Source of the DNA: Burkholderia sp. SRS-46
GTDB taxonomy: Bacteria; Pseudomonadota; Gammaproteobacteria; Burkholderiales; Burkholderiaceae
Direction: 5' to 3'
NCBI RefSeq assembly: GCF_004343775.1
Contig: NZ_PTXL01000009.1
Coordinates: 62,001 to 126,000, forward strand
Length of the DNA: 64,000 nucleotides
The position numbers and the translations under genes are program-made. Positions within the stretch are counted from its first letter, which is position 1; each line of letters opens with the position of its first letter. The notes beneath the pieces are model-generated. The model made no database searches. It saw only the letters and a list, made by a program, of their open reading frames with translations, and had not been told where the DNA came from. This document shows positions 25,738 through 34,165 of this stretch, piece by piece.

Positions 25738-26432
25738 GCGCGCTCCTGCGTGGCCGGTGCGGCCGCTTGCGCCGCACCCAGTGCGAGCGTCGCGAGCGCG
25801 CCGACAGGCACGAGCAGCGCCAGAAAGCCGACATAGCGGAATCCGAGCGCCCCGCACGCCGCACCGAGCGCGAACGCGACGATCGCCGGCAGCATCTTGC
25901 CGAAGCGTGCCCGCGCCGCCGCGCGTGCGGTGTCGGCCGTACCGGCCGACAGCAGGTCGACGACGTCGAGGATCGCCTGCGTCACGTTGCCGGTCATCAC
26001 CGTGTTCGGCACGCCGCCCGCACGCGGGATCACGCGCGGATGCGCGTTCTGCACGCCCATCGCGAACGTGCCGACGATACCGGCCACGAGCGCCGGCAGG
26101 CTGTCGGGCTGCGTGACGGGCGTTGCCCACACGCCGGCCGCGCAGAAGCCCAGCAGCAGCACGGCCTGCACCGCGTGAAGCGCCCGCATGCCCTGCCATG
26201 CGGGCCTCCCGGACATCGACCGCGCGATCAGGCTCGCCGCGATCACGCCGCACACGAACGCGGGAAACACGCTGAGCTTCAGCACGACGCCCTGGCCAAA
26301 GCCCGCGATGCCCGCGCCGATCAGCACGAAGTTGCCGGTCACGTGCGCGGTGAACAGCCCGAACAGCGCGACGAAGCTCAGCGTGTCGACGAAGCCGGCC
26401 ACCGCGGCAAGGATCGTGTCCTCGTGCTTCAT
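25734..26432 (-). CDS. DUF1275 (YoaK) family membrane protein
   Basis: A 232-residue polytopic protein. AAVAGFVDTLSFVALFGLFTAHVTGNFVLIG is the family signature, and MGVQNAHPR and NTVMTGNVTQAILD recur in the second half. Function in the family is not established. It overlaps the genes on both sides by ATGA, so expression is coupled with the VOC protein upstream and the porin downstream. Confidence 0.88.
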   Translation of the reverse strand: MKHEDTILAAVAGFVDTLSFVALFGLFTAHVTGNFVLIGAGIAGFGQGVVLKLSVFPAFVCGVIAASLIARSMSGRPAWQGMRALHAVQAVLLLGFCAAGVWATPVTQPDSLPALVAGIVGTFAMGVQNAHPRVIPRAGGVPNTVMTGNVTQAILDVVDLLSAGTADTARAAARARFGKMLPAIVAFALGAACGALGFRYVGFLALLVPVGALATLALGAAQAAAPATQERA

Positions 26433-27343
26433 CGCGCCGCGCTCGCGTGGATCTCGGCGACGTAGCCGCCCGGGAACTGCACCAGCGCCGCATTGCGGCC
26501 GTCCGACGCGAACGGCGGCACGAGCACGGTCACGCCCGCTGCTTTGGCCTTCTCCAGCGTCGCGGCGAGATCGGGTACTTCGTAGCCCGTCATTTCGCGA
26601 CCGAACGGGTAAGGCAGCTGGCCATCCGTCACGAGCACGGTCATCTTGCCGAAGCCCGATTCGATGCGGATCCGGCGGTACGTGTCGTTCGGCCGGCCGA
26701 TCTCGACGCCCGGCGCCTTCAGGTTGTCGGACACGACCTTGCCTTTCGAGAACTTGACGAAATCGTGCACGAACTTGCGGACGCTTTGCGGCGACACATA
26801 GACGCGATTCTCGGGGATGGTCTGCAACGCGTCGTAGTTGGGCGCCTGGGTATGCCAGTAGAGCTGCATGTTCACGCCGCCCGCCCACGCGACGATCGCA
26901 TCGCGACCGATCGGATCGGGGAACGTGTCGACGATCACGTCGGCGCCGTGCTCGCGCGCCGACTTCACTGCGACGTCCATGTCCGTGACGAGATAGCCGG
27001 TGCGCTCCGCGCAGAACGGATACGGGATCGGCGTCTTGAAGCCGAACACCGAGATCGTGCCGACCGGCGTCAGCACGAGCTGCGACATCGCCAGGCTCGG
27101 TGTCGGCGTCAGCTGAAACACGCCCTGCTTCGACTTCTTGCCGCCGAACGTCGCGACGAAGCTATCGGTGAAGCGGTCGAAGTCTTCAGGCGCAACGCAC
27201 ACGTGCGTCGTGTCGTACTGCGGGCCGACGGCCACCGTCGGCGTGACCGCGGGCTGCACGGGAGGTTTCGCGAACGCGGCAGGCGCGGCGACGAGACCGC
27301 TGGCAATCGCAAGCGCCAGCAGCGCGGAACGAATGGCTTTCAT
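26429..27343 (-). CDS. Exported VOC (glyoxalase/dioxygenase fold) protein
   Basis: This 304-residue protein begins with a signal peptide (MKAIRSALLALAIASGLVAAPAAFA). The mature part has two VOC-like halves, with YDTTHVCVAPEDFDRFTDSF in the first and VRKFVHDFVKFSKGK and GYVAEIHASAAR in the second. His and Glu at such positions often bind a metal. A periplasmic VOC protein is unusual, since most members are cytoplasmic. It sits between DoxX and DUF1275 in a coupled operon. Reaction unknown. Confidence 0.8.
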   Translation of the reverse strand: MKAIRSALLALAIASGLVAAPAAFAKPPVQPAVTPTVAVGPQYDTTHVCVAPEDFDRFTDSFVATFGGKKSKQGVFQLTPTPSLAMSQLVLTPVGTISVFGFKTPIPYPFCAERTGYLVTDMDVAVKSAREHGADVIVDTFPDPIGRDAIVAWAGGVNMQLYWHTQAPNYDALQTIPENRVYVSPQSVRKFVHDFVKFSKGKVVSDNLKAPGVEIGRPNDTYRRIRIESGFGKMTVLVTDGQLPYPFGREMTGYEVPDLAATLEKAKAAGVTVLVPPFASDGRNAALVQFPGGYVAEIHASAAR

Positions 27344-27396
27344 AACGGAAATCCTTGTTGTTTGATCAAATGGTGCACCGGCTCGGGCAATCCCGG

Positions 27397-27843
27397 TCAC
27401 CCGCGGCCGTCGCCGGCCGGTCGCCGCGCATCGTCGAGCACGGTCGCGAGCACGAGGGCCGCGATCAGCCCGAGATGCTCGAAAAAACTGTTGAGCGCCA
27501 TGAAGCGGGCGACGCCCGTCTGGTCCCAGAAGTCGTTCGCCACGACCATCGCGACGAGCGTCAGCATGCCGAGGCTGCCGGCGCCGAGCCACGTGAAGCG
27601 GCGAAACACCACGCACAGCGAGCCGCCAATCTCGACCACCACCGCCAGTGCCGCCCATAGCGCGGCCGGCTGCAACCCGAAATGCGCCTGCTCCGCGACC
27701 GCATCGCCGAAGTGCATCGCCTTGTTGACGCCGCCTATCAGGAACGCGGAAACGAGCGCGAGCCGCACCAACGGTCCGACCCACGCCTGCGACAGGAGCG
27801 CGCGAATCCACCCGGGGCTGTACCGGCCGGTTGCGGTCGTCAT
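27397..27843 (-). CDS. DoxX family membrane protein
   Basis: This 148-residue protein has four predicted helices with the DoxX pattern (LVRLALVSAFLIGGVNKAMHF, VEIGGSLCVVF, NSFFEHLGLIAALVLA). It follows the amidohydrolase gene after 1 bp. DoxX proteins are small quinone-associated or redox membrane proteins; a precise role is not known. It may hand electrons to or from another product of the operon. Confidence 0.85.
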   Translation of the reverse strand: MTTATGRYSPGWIRALLSQAWVGPLVRLALVSAFLIGGVNKAMHFGDAVAEQAHFGLQPAALWAALAVVVEIGGSLCVVFRRFTWLGAGSLGMLTLVAMVVANDFWDQTGVARFMALNSFFEHLGLIAALVLATVLDDARRPAGDGRG

Positions 27844-27844
27844 G

Positions 27845-29737
27845 TCAGACCGCCCAGCACGAACAGCCGAACGCGCCCCAGAAGCCCTTCGCGTCCGATG
27901 TCGGTAGCGCGCGGCTCCACGCGTTCGCGTGTGCATGGCCGTGCAGGCCGCACGCGCTTGCGCAACCGCACTGCGCGGAGGCCGCCGCGGCCCGCTGCAG
28001 CGGCGCGCCGTTGCGCTGCGTCGCACCCCAGCCGCCGTAGCCGCCGTACTCGCGCACGGGCGACCAGTCGGGCATCGCGGGCGGAATCGGCGCATCGTGC
28101 GACGCGAACGGCCCCGCGCCCCACACGATCCGGCCACCCACCACCGTCAGCAACGCCGTCGTATCGACGATATCGTCCTCCGCGCACGTGAAGAAATCGC
28201 GATCCGGGACCATCAGGTCGGCGAGCTGGCCGACCGCGATGCGCCCTTTCTTGCCCTCCTCGTTCGAAAACCACGTCACGTACTCGGTCCACATCCGCAG
28301 CGCGGTCTCGCGATCGAGCAGGTTGCGCTGCGGATACAAGCGCATCCCGCCGACCGTCATGCCCGTCACGAGCCACGCGAGCGACACCCACGGGTTGTAC
28401 GACGCCACGCGCGTCGCGTCGGTGCCGGCCGACACCTTGAGGCCTTTCGACAGCATCTTCGCGACGGGCGGCGTCGCTTCTGCCGCCTGCGCGCCATAAC
28501 GCTCGACGAAGTACTCGCCCTGGTACGCCATCCGGTGCTGCACCGCAATGCCGCCGCCGAGCGCGGCGATCCGGTCCATCGATTTCTCGGAGATCGTTTC
28601 CGCGTGATCGAAGAACCAGTTCAGCCCTTCCAGCGGGATATCCTCGTTGACCTTCTCGAACACGTCGAGCGCGCGGCTGATCGTTTCATCGTAGGTCGCA
28701 TGCATGCGCCACGGCCAGCGGTTCTGCGCGAGCACGCGCACGACGCCTTCGAGATCGTCCTCCATCTGCGCCGGCAGGTCCGGCCGCGCGACGCGGAAAT
28801 CCTCGAAATCGGCTGCCGAAAACACCAGCATCTCGCCCGCGCCGTTATGGCGGAAGTAGTCGGTGCCGTCGTGGTACTTGACGCTCTTCGTCCAGTTCAC
28901 GAAGTCTTCCTTCTCCGCGTTCGGCTTCTGCGTGAACAGGTTGTACGCGATGCGGATCGTCATCTCGCCCGCATCGTGCAGCTTGCGGATCACTTCGTAA
29001 TCGTCGGGATAATTCTGCGAACCGCCGCCCGCATCGATCACGCCCGTCACGCCGAGCCGGTTCAGTTCGCGCATGAAGTGGCGCGTCGAGTTGTACTGGT
29101 ATTCGAACGGCAGCTTCGGGCCTTTCGCGAGCGTCGCGTAGAGGATCGTCGCGTTCGGGTTCGCGAGCAGCAGGCCGGTCGGGTTGCCCGCTGCGTCGCG
29201 TAGGATCGTGCCGCCCGGCGGCTCGGGCGTGTCCTTCGTGTAGCCGACGACGCGCAGCGCAGCCGCGTTCAGCAGCGCACGGTCGTACAGGTGCAGGATG
29301 AACACGGGCGTATCGGGCGCGACCGCATTGAGCTCGTCGATCGTCGGCAGGCGCTTCTCGGCGAACTGGTGTTCGGTGAAGCCGCCAACCACGCGCACCC
29401 ATTGCGGCGCAGGCGTGATCGCGACCTGCTGTTTGAGCATCTCCATCGCGACCGCGAGCGAACGCACGCCGTCCCAGCGCAGCTCGAGGTTGTAGTTCAG
29501 GCCGCCGCGAATCACATGCGTGTGGTTGTCGATCAGGCCCGGCAGCACGGCGCGGCCGTCGAGATCGACGACCTTCGTCGCGCGGCCCGCGAGCGGCATC
29601 ACGTCCGCGTCGGCGCCGACCGCGACGAAGCGGCCGTCCTTGATCGCTACGGCGGTGGCGACGGGGTTCGCACGATCGAGCGTCGTGATGCGCCCGTTGT
29701 GCAGGATGAGATCGGGTTGAGTAGCGGTTGCGCTCAT
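27845..29737 (-). CDS. YtcJ-like amidohydrolase with Cys/His-rich tail
   Basis: This 630-residue amidohydrolase-3 family protein has the metal motif IDNHTHVIRGG near residue 70, a later His in FDHAETIS and the catalytic Asp region SAGTDATRVASYNPW. YtcJ-like enzymes hydrolyse amides or related cyclic substrates. The unusual part is the last 60 residues: after a standard ending the chain runs into a Cys- and His-rich segment with QCGCASACGLHGHAHANAW and the extreme C-terminus FGCSCWAV. That looks like an added metal-binding tail. The gene is second in the operon, after XapX. Confidence 0.9.
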   Translation of the reverse strand: MSATATQPDLILHNGRITTLDRANPVATAVAIKDGRFVAVGADADVMPLAGRATKVVDLDGRAVLPGLIDNHTHVIRGGLNYNLELRWDGVRSLAVAMEMLKQQVAITPAPQWVRVVGGFTEHQFAEKRLPTIDELNAVAPDTPVFILHLYDRALLNAAALRVVGYTKDTPEPPGGTILRDAAGNPTGLLLANPNATILYATLAKGPKLPFEYQYNSTRHFMRELNRLGVTGVIDAGGGSQNYPDDYEVIRKLHDAGEMTIRIAYNLFTQKPNAEKEDFVNWTKSVKYHDGTDYFRHNGAGEMLVFSAADFEDFRVARPDLPAQMEDDLEGVVRVLAQNRWPWRMHATYDETISRALDVFEKVNEDIPLEGLNWFFDHAETISEKSMDRIAALGGGIAVQHRMAYQGEYFVERYGAQAAEATPPVAKMLSKGLKVSAGTDATRVASYNPWVSLAWLVTGMTVGGMRLYPQRNLLDRETALRMWTEYVTWFSNEEGKKGRIAVGQLADLMVPDRDFFTCAEDDIVDTTALLTVVGGRIVWGAGPFASHDAPIPPAMPDWSPVREYGGYGGWGATQRNGAPLQRAAAASAQCGCASACGLHGHAHANAWSRALPTSDAKGFWGAFGCSCWAV

Positions 29738-29755
29738 GAAGTGTCCTCGATGCGG

Positions 29756-29923
29756 TCAGAAGCCGAGCCAGTGACGGACCGGCGCGATGGCCTGGGCGCC
29801 GATCAGCATGCCGGCCAGGCCGACCAGCGCGATCAGCGGCGGTGCCGGCGAACGCACCTTGATCACGCTGTACACGACGCCGATCAACACGCCGGCGCCC
29901 AATGAAAGTAGATAAGATTCCAT
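29756..29923 (-). CDS. XapX domain small membrane protein
   Basis: A 55-residue protein with two hydrophobic segments and the XapX core SLGAGVLIGVVYSVIKVRSPAPPLIALVGLAGML. GGGAGA lies about 10 bp before the ATG. It is the first gene of the operon running to the porin at 24262, and is divergent from the LysR gene at 30022. Function unknown. A paralogue is at 31997-32257. Confidence 0.85.
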   Translation of the reverse strand: MESYLLSLGAGVLIGVVYSVIKVRSPAPPLIALVGLAGMLIGAQAIAPVRHWLGF

Positions 29924-30021
29924 AACGATTTTTCTCCCGGCCGGATTAGAATCACCTGCATCGCACGCCAGCCTTCGCGGTGCGCCGCATCCGTTTACCT
30001 TCCCTGCCATTCGTCCCGACC

Positions 30022-30945
30022 ATGCAACACCTTCCTGATCTCGAAGCCTGGGCCATCTTTGCGCGCGTCGCGGAGACCGGTTCGTTCGCGAAAGCCGCCG
30101 ACCTGATCGGCGTATCGCAGCCGACCGTGTCGAAGGCCATCGCGCGCCTCGAAAAGCGCCTCGGCGCGATGCTGCTGTACCGCACGTCGCGCAAGCTGTC
30201 ACTCACGCCGACCGGCGAACTGCTGCGCGATCGCGCGATCCGCCTGCTCGCCGATGCGGAGCTGATCGAGAGCGAAGCGTCCAAACAGGCGCTCGAACCG
30301 CACGGCCGCGTGCGCGTGAATGCGCCGATGTCGTTCGGGCTGCGCCATCTGTCGCCGGTGCTGCCCACGTTTCTCGAACGCTATCCGCGCGTTGACATCG
30401 ACCTCGTGCTCACCGATCACATCGTCGACATCGTGTCCGGCGGCTTCGACGTCGCGATCCGCATCGCCGAGCTGAGCGATTCGTCGCTGCGCTCGCGCCA
30501 GCTCTGCGCGGTGCGCCGCCCGCTCGTCGCATCGCCCGCCTACCTCGACCGGCGTGGCCGCCCCACGCACCCGCGTGACATCGAACAGCACGTGTGCCTC
30601 ACCTACACGAACCTGCCGACCCCCGAGTACTGGCGCTTTCGCCACCCGGCATCGGGCGAGGAAGTCGGCGTATCGGTGCAAGGACGCATCCGCACCAACA
30701 ACGCCGACGTGATCGTCCCTGCGCTCGTCGCCAGCCACGGCCTCGCACTGCAACCCGAATTCCTGGTGTGGGATGAACTGCAGCGCGGCGAACTCGAGGA
30801 AGTGATGGACGACTGGAAGATCGCCGACATCAACGTCAACCTCGTCACGCCGCCCGGCATGCTGCGCGCCGCGCGCGTGACGGTGCTGCTCGATTTCCTC
30901 GCCGAACACTTCTCGCATGCGCCGTGGGCACTGCCCGCGGCCTGA
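30022..30945 (+). CDS. LysR-family transcriptional regulator (XapX/amidohydrolase operon)
   Basis: This 307-residue LysR protein has its helix-turn-helix at about residues 18-40 (GSFAKAADLIGVSQPTVSKAIARLEKRLG) and a co-inducer domain from about 90. It is divergent from the XapX operon, with 98 bp between starts, the standard layout for a LysR activator of the neighbouring operon. It is nearly collinear with, and closely similar to, the LysR at 41341-42264 of identical length; a degraded third copy is at 37252. Confidence 0.92.
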   Translation: MQHLPDLEAWAIFARVAETGSFAKAADLIGVSQPTVSKAIARLEKRLGAMLLYRTSRKLSLTPTGELLRDRAIRLLADAELIESEASKQALEPHGRVRVNAPMSFGLRHLSPVLPTFLERYPRVDIDLVLTDHIVDIVSGGFDVAIRIAELSDSSLRSRQLCAVRRPLVASPAYLDRRGRPTHPRDIEQHVCLTYTNLPTPEYWRFRHPASGEEVGVSVQGRIRTNNADVIVPALVASHGLALQPEFLVWDELQRGELEEVMDDWKIADINVNLVTPPGMLRAARVTVLLDFLAEHFSHAPWALPAA

Positions 30946-31025
30946 GCGAACGGCGGCCTGCGAACGCCGTGGCCGCCGAACGCGTCGATCGCATCGGTCG
31001 CGGCGCGGCGGCAGCCAGTCGCCCG

Positions 31026-31712
31026 TTACTTTGCCGGAACGGCCGGGATTGACTCGTGCAGCGTCGCGGTACGCTGCGCGGCCTTGTGGACCATCGTGTA
31101 CGCGTAGTCGACGCCCATCCCGTACGCGCCCGAATGCTCCTTCGCGATCGCCATCACCGCGTCGTACGTGTCGCGGCGCGCCCAGTCGCGCTGCCACTCG
31201 AGCATGACCTGCTGCCACGTGACGGGCACCACGCCCGCCTGCACCATCCGCTGCATCGCGAAGTCGTGTGCGGCTTGCGACGTGCCGCCCGATGCGTCGG
31301 CGACCATGTAGATTTCGTAGTCGCCTTCGAGCATCGCGCACAGTGCGAACGTCGTGTTGCAGACTTCCGTCCACAGGCCCGACACGACTACCTTCTTGCG
31401 ACCGTTCGCGGCCAGCGCGTCGCGCACCTTCTGGTCATCCCACGAGTTCATCGACGTGCGTTCGAGCGTCTTCTGATTCGGGAACACGTCGAGCAGCTCA
31501 GGGTAGGTATGCCCCGAAAAGCCCTCGCTTTCGACCGTCGTGATCGTGGTCGGGATGTTGAACGCTTTCGCGGCCTTCGCCAGGCCCACGACGTTGTTCT
31601 TCAGCGCCTGGCGATCAATCGACTGCACGCCGAACGCCATCTGCGGCTGCTGGTCGATGAAGATCAGCTGGCTGTTCTGCGGAGTGAGTACTTCAAGTTT
31701 CGGGTTGCTCAT
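31026..31712 (-). CDS. Isochorismatase-fold (YcaC-like) hydrolase
   Basis: This 228-residue protein has the cysteine-hydrolase layout: LIFIDQQPQMAFG (catalytic Asp), a central Lys region and the nucleophile Cys in VVSGLWTEVCNTTFA. The following ADASGGTS segment is typical of YcaC-type proteins. Substrate unknown. The start is chosen at MSNPK; MNGAM four codons upstream is possible. It converges with the LysR gene. Confidence 0.88.
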   Translation of the reverse strand: MSNPKLEVLTPQNSQLIFIDQQPQMAFGVQSIDRQALKNNVVGLAKAAKAFNIPTTITTVESEGFSGHTYPELLDVFPNQKTLERTSMNSWDDQKVRDALAANGRKKVVVSGLWTEVCNTTFALCAMLEGDYEIYMVADASGGTSQAAHDFAMQRMVQAGVVPVTWQQVMLEWQRDWARRDTYDAVMAIAKEHSGAYGMGVDYAYTMVHKAAQRTATLHESIPAVPAK

Positions 31713-31852
31713 GGCGCCGTTCATCCTGTGAACAAAAGAGGGAACCTGCCTCGCCGCGAACGCGGGAGGATTCGAGTGGGTGTTGCGCCGGATCGGTGTC
31801 GTCCGGCTCGAATTATTTAAACCGCAATCCTGCTGTACGAACATCCAAAAAA

Positions 31853-31871
31853 TGGAATCACTCGGATTCCA
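31853..31871. repeat. Small inverted repeat upstream of the second XapX gene
   Basis: TGGAATC-N5-GATTCCA, a 7-bp perfect dyad in the gap between the YcaC-like hydrolase and the XapX gene. It may be an operator; no partner site was found. Confidence 0.35.
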
Positions 31872-31886
31872 GAATAGGCGGTCAAC

Positions 31887-31908
31887 AAGGGCAATCCGCC
31901 CTTTTTTT
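31887..31908 (+). terminator. Rho-independent terminator in an intergenic gap
   Basis: AAGGGC-AATCC-GCCCTT followed by an unbroken run of T (31902-31908) is a textbook intrinsic terminator on the plus strand. No plus-strand gene ends just upstream, since the YcaC-like gene starts at 31712 on the other strand. It may therefore be an orphan left by deletion, or an attenuator ahead of the XapX gene at 31997. Confidence 0.7.
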
Positions 31909-31996
31909 CCTCACGTAAACCCGATACGCTTCCGGGACCTCGACGACACACTCGTCGCCGCCAATCGTACGATCACGACATCACGAGACGCCCATC

Positions 31997-32257
31997 ATGA
32001 AAGCCTATGTCCTGTCGCTGCTCGCCGGCATCCTCGCCGGTGTCATCTACGGCGCGATCGGCGTGAACTCGCCGGCTCCGCCGATCATTGCGCTCACCGG
32101 TCTGCTCGGAATGCTGGCCGGCGAACAGATCCTGCCCGTCGCGCGCCGGATGTTCGCGGGTCATCGTCTGAACACCGCGTGGCGCGACGCGCAATGCAGC
32201 CAGCACATGTTCGGCGCGCTGCCGGGCGGTACCGCGAACGACCGCAAGCCGTCGTGA
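31997..32257 (+). CDS. XapX domain protein, second copy
   Basis: An 86-residue protein whose first 55 residues align with the XapX protein at 29756 (SLLAGILAGVIYGAIGVNSPAPPIIALTGLLGML). A 30-residue tail of unrelated sequence (GHRLNTAWRDAQCSQHMFGA...) follows and is not normal for the family; it may come from a fusion. The gene lies upstream of the antiporter pseudogene. Function unknown. Confidence 0.75.
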   Translation: MKAYVLSLLAGILAGVIYGAIGVNSPAPPIIALTGLLGMLAGEQILPVARRMFAGHRLNTAWRDAQCSQHMFGALPGGTANDRKPS

Positions 32258-32281
32258 TGCCCCCGTCGCCCGCGGCCGCGC

Positions 32282-33061
32282 ATGACCAACGTCGAGCTGT
32301 TCCATTACCTGCTGCTGTTGATCTGAGGTGCGGGCGCGCTCACGTGGCTCGCCGAGCGGATTTCGATTCCGCCGGCCGTCGTGCTGCTGCTCGGCGGCTG
32401 CGTAGTCGCGGTCGCCGGCAAGCGCGTGCCCGACATGGACCCGGCGCTGCTGCTCGCGGCCATGCTGCCGTCGTTGCTGATGTCGAGCGGGTTCTACACC
32501 GCGTGGAAGGAACTCCGGCAGGAACTTGCATCGATCGCGTCGCTCGCGCTCGGCGCGGTGGTGTTCACGACCGTCGCGGTCGCGCTCGCCGTGCATGCCG
32601 CGAACCCGGCGCTGCCATGTGCCGCATGCTTCACGCTCGGCGCGATCGTGTCGCCGCCCGACGCGGTCGCCGCGAAAGCGATCCTGCAGCGCCACCCGCT
32701 GCCCGCGCGGCTCGTCGCGGTGCTCGAAGGCGAAAGCCTCGTCAACGATGCGTCGGGCCTGCTGCTGTACCAGATGGCCGTGTCGGCCGCGCTCGCCGTG
32801 TCGATCACGGCCGCGAGCGCCACCGACCTGTTCTTCTCGCTCACGCTGATCGGCATCGCGGTCGGCCTCGCGTGCGGCCATGCGATGAGCTGGGTGCTGC
32901 AGCGCCTGCGCGACCCGATGCTCGGCATCGTCGTGACCTTCGCGAGCATCGACATCGAGACCAGGCTCGATGCCGGCCTGAAACTGATGCTGGACGGATT
33001 CGAGGCCTGGCTGTCGACGCCGCCGAGCGATTCCCGCGCTCGCCGCAAGGCGAGCCGGTGA
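32282..33061 (+). pseudogene. Na+/H+ antiporter relic with internal stop and foreign C-terminus
   Basis: MTNVELFHYLLLLI is followed by an in-frame TGA at 32324. The frame then continues with a CPA1 antiporter: WLAERISIPPAVVLLLGG, FTLGAIVSPPDAVAAKAIL (the catalytic Asp region) and EGESLVNDASGLLLYQMAV. After GIVVTF at about 32940 the similarity ends and the frame closes with LDAGLKLMLDGFEAWLSTPP, which looks like the C-terminus of a TetR-type regulator. So the gene has a nonsense codon, a large 3' deletion and a fusion. Confidence 0.75.
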
Positions 33062-33101
33062 CGGTCGGACGCCGGGGGTGATCAGGGCGCCCGGCGCGTT
33101 G

Positions 33102-33472
33102 TCAGAACTTGTGCGTATAGCCCATCGTGTAGCCCTGATAGCTGGCGCGGATGTTGATCCCCTTGCTCGGTCCGGTTCCGATGATCGTCGTTGGAATGTC
33201 GTGTTCGAACGCGGCGGTCACCAGGTTGTTCTTGTCGATCGCATAGGTCGCACCGAGCGTCACGGCGCGCGAACTGATGCCTGGGCCATACACGTTCGCG
33301 ATCGTATGGTCGGAGTCCACGTTGTTGTTGGCGAAGCTATACCCGGCCCGCACGGTCAATTTCGGGCTGATATCGTAGGAGACGCCGATACGGCCGACGT
33401 TCTGGCTTCGATAACCCCACGAGCCCGTGCTGTTGTAGCCTGCGGCGCTCGCCCATTCGATCCGGAGAGGAT
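33102..33472 (-). pseudogene. C-terminal relic of a FadL/OmpP1-type outer-membrane transporter
   Basis: The frame has no normal start. It reads from the junction at about 33472 as WASAAGYNSTGSWGYRSQNV, GRIGVSYDISPKLTVRAGYSF, VTLGATYAIDKNNLVTAAFE and ends YTMGYTHKF, the C-terminal strands of FadL-family transporters with the terminal Phe. The 5' part is cut by an IS21 relic on the other strand. Confidence 0.65.
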
Positions 33473-33960
33473 GCCGCGACGTTGTGCGAGTGTCCGCGCG
33501 AAGCGTTCGGCTACTTCGGCGGCACGCCAGAGCAGGTGCTGTTCGATAACGCGAAGTCCGTAATTATCGAGCGCGACGCGTTCGGTGAAGGCGAGCATCG
33601 ATGGAACACCCAATTGCTCGCTGTGGCCGAAACCTACGGCGGATTCACGCCGAAGGTCTGCCAACCCTATCGGGCGAAGACCAAGGGGAAGGTAGAACGC
33701 TTCAACCGTTACCTGAAGGAGAACTTCGTGGTGCCGCTCGCGGCCACGTTTAAGCAGTCTGGACTGAAGCTGGATGTCGCGGCCGGCAACGCGCGCATCG
33801 GTCGGTGGCTTGCCGAGGTTGCCAACGTGCGTGTGCACTCCACCACGCGCGAGCATCCGGCAGCGAGGCGGGCTGTTGAGCAGGTAGCGCGCTGACATTG
33901 CCGACGTCAACATCGGCGCCGACACCTGCGAACTCGAAGCTGCGCCGTGTGCTGCCGCGC
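33473..33960 (+). mobile_element. IS21-family IstA transposase relic
   Basis: The plus strand encodes CPREAFGYFGGTPEQVLFDN, SVIIERDAFGEGEHRW, CQPYRAKTKGKVERFNRYLKE and NARIGRWLAEVANVRVH, the DDE core and following region of IstA. In another frame RVLPRESLQHPLAV, near the usual IstA C-terminus, follows. The N-terminal helix-turn-helix, the istB gene and both ends are missing. It joins the FadL relic directly at about 33472. The stretch from 33961 to 34165 has no gene that I can support. Confidence 0.8.
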
Positions 33961-34165
33961 GAGAGCCTGCAACATCCGCTGGCAGTTCGAGACCGGACCG
34001 ATCGCCTTGCGACCGGTCCGGTGCACTTCTATGACGAGCAACATGTCGTCCAGGACGAAGTCATGCTGCACAAGGTCACTTCCGTTTGGCGGGGTTGAAC
34101 CGATGAGCCCCTGCTGTCGAATGGAAGTTGAGGTTTGACGCTCCACAACGCTTTGAACGGCTATC

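Noticed and set aside
33961..34165. Possible continuation of the IS21 element into an istB gene
   Set aside because: No ATP-binding IstB motif is present and the frames are unrelated, so the element is taken to end in IstA.
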